Below are positions 63,756 to 64,000 of a stretch of DNA of 64,000 nt, piece after piece. How positions within the stretch are numbered: position 1 is the stretch's first letter; every line of letters starts with the position of its first letter. Source of the stretch: JACPRB01 sp964468745 (GTDB lineage: Bacteria > Planctomycetota > MHYJ01 > JACPRB01); contig CAYXVY010000079.1 of assembly GCA_964468745.1 (NCBI GenBank), positions 1 to 64,000 on the forward strand, written 5' to 3'. Under the pieces are notes generated by a model that was not told where the DNA came from, did no database searches, and saw only the letters and a program-made list of their open reading frames with translations. Both the position numbers and the translations under genes were made by a program.

Positions 63756-63989
63756 ATGATCCGACTGCTGGCGGCATTCGTAGTTCTCGCGCTCCTGCAA
63801 CAGGAGGACAAGGAACTGGCGGCATTCAAGCGCGACGCACTGAAACAGTACGCAGAGGGCGCGTGGAAAAAGATCGTGTGGCAGGCCGACATTCCGGCCG
63901 CGCTCACGAAGGCCCAGAAAGACGGAAGGCCGGTCCTCGCCGTGATCACGGTGGGGCACATGGGCAGGAAGGACGCGGCGGATTGCTGA
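63756..63989 (+). CDS. Short exported thioredoxin-like N-terminal module
   Basis: 77 aa. Signal peptide MIRLLAAFVVLALLQQ, then ELAAFKRDALKQYAEGAWKK and IPAALTKAQKDGRPVLAVIT, matching the first strand/helix of thioredoxin-like proteins (the GRPVLAVIT strand), and it stops with DAADC just after a Cys where such proteins normally carry the redox motif. AAGGAGG precedes the ATG. Either a truncated thioredoxin fold, a frameshift, or a TGA read-through case; the sequence ends 11 bases later. Confidence 0.5.
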   Translation: MIRLLAAFVVLALLQQEDKELAAFKRDALKQYAEGAWKKIVWQADIPAALTKAQKDGRPVLAVITVGHMGRKDAADC

Positions 63990-64000
63990 CTCGGGGGTCG

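Overview
This is a 64 kb GC-rich chromosomal segment of a Gram-negative-type (diderm) bacterium. It carries four Hanks-type Ser/Thr kinases (two fused to TPR arrays), two ECF sigma factors (one starting with the FPATRWS signature), HEAT, TPR and WD40-like repeat proteins, an ExbB/ExbD/TonB-like/toroid cluster and a redoxin-cytochrome c-copper monooxygenase fusion. Together these point to Planctomycetota or a close, mostly uncultured relative. Acidobacteriota or Myxococcota cannot be excluded from sequence reading alone. I saw no tRNA, rRNA, CRISPR array, insertion sequence or phage gene.

Layout. 0-5 kb: a beta-oxidation operon on the minus strand, headed by an ArsR-type regulator (thiolase, 3-hydroxyacyl-CoA dehydrogenase, enoyl-CoA hydratase, acyl-CoA dehydrogenase), with a 250-bp palindromic element inside it. 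5-10 kb: a chagasin-like lipoprotein, a fatty acyl-CoA synthetase, a second lipoprotein, a PP2C phosphatase, a TIM-barrel isomerase and RidA. 10-21 kb: three Ser/Thr kinases interleaved with an envelope TPR-like protein, a beta-propeller lipoprotein and a FadL-type porin. 21-26 kb: a B12-uptake operon btuB-btuD-btuF-btuC behind a cobalamin riboswitch. 26-34 kb: a small membrane protein, an SPFH protein, a HEAT protein, and a translationally coupled unit of a cell-surface beta-helix protein, an ECF sigma factor and a FecR-like anti-sigma. 34-39 kb: an aberrant alanine racemase, the redoxin/cytochrome/monooxygenase fusion, an S9 peptidase and a lipoprotein. 39-43 kb: ergothioneine genes egtD-egtB overlapped by an ATP-grasp ligase, then a small helical protein and an ECF sigma factor. 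43-64 kb: almost entirely minus strand. It holds a GT-C-type membrane protein, a five-gene operon of envelope proteins with Thr-rich cytoplasmic tails, an NtrC-type regulator with an abnormal GAFTGA loop, the exbB-exbD-exbD-TonB/toroid-TPR operon, and a Ser/Thr kinase translationally coupled to a sensor histidine kinase.

How the parts may work together (inference). The right third looks like an energised envelope machine (ExbB/ExbD driving a TonB-like protein fused to an alpha/alpha toroid) with its own signalling layer (Ser/Thr kinase, histidine kinase, AAA+ response regulator). The neighbouring bitopic proteins with Thr-rich tails are plausible kinase substrates. Two initiation modes coexist. 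Many genes have clear GGAGG ribosome sites. Many others, often starting at GTG or TTG, lack one and instead have a TANNNT hexamer 6-11 bases before the start, as expected of leaderless mRNAs. Several intergenic regions are built from long, mutually unrelated imperfect inverted repeats.
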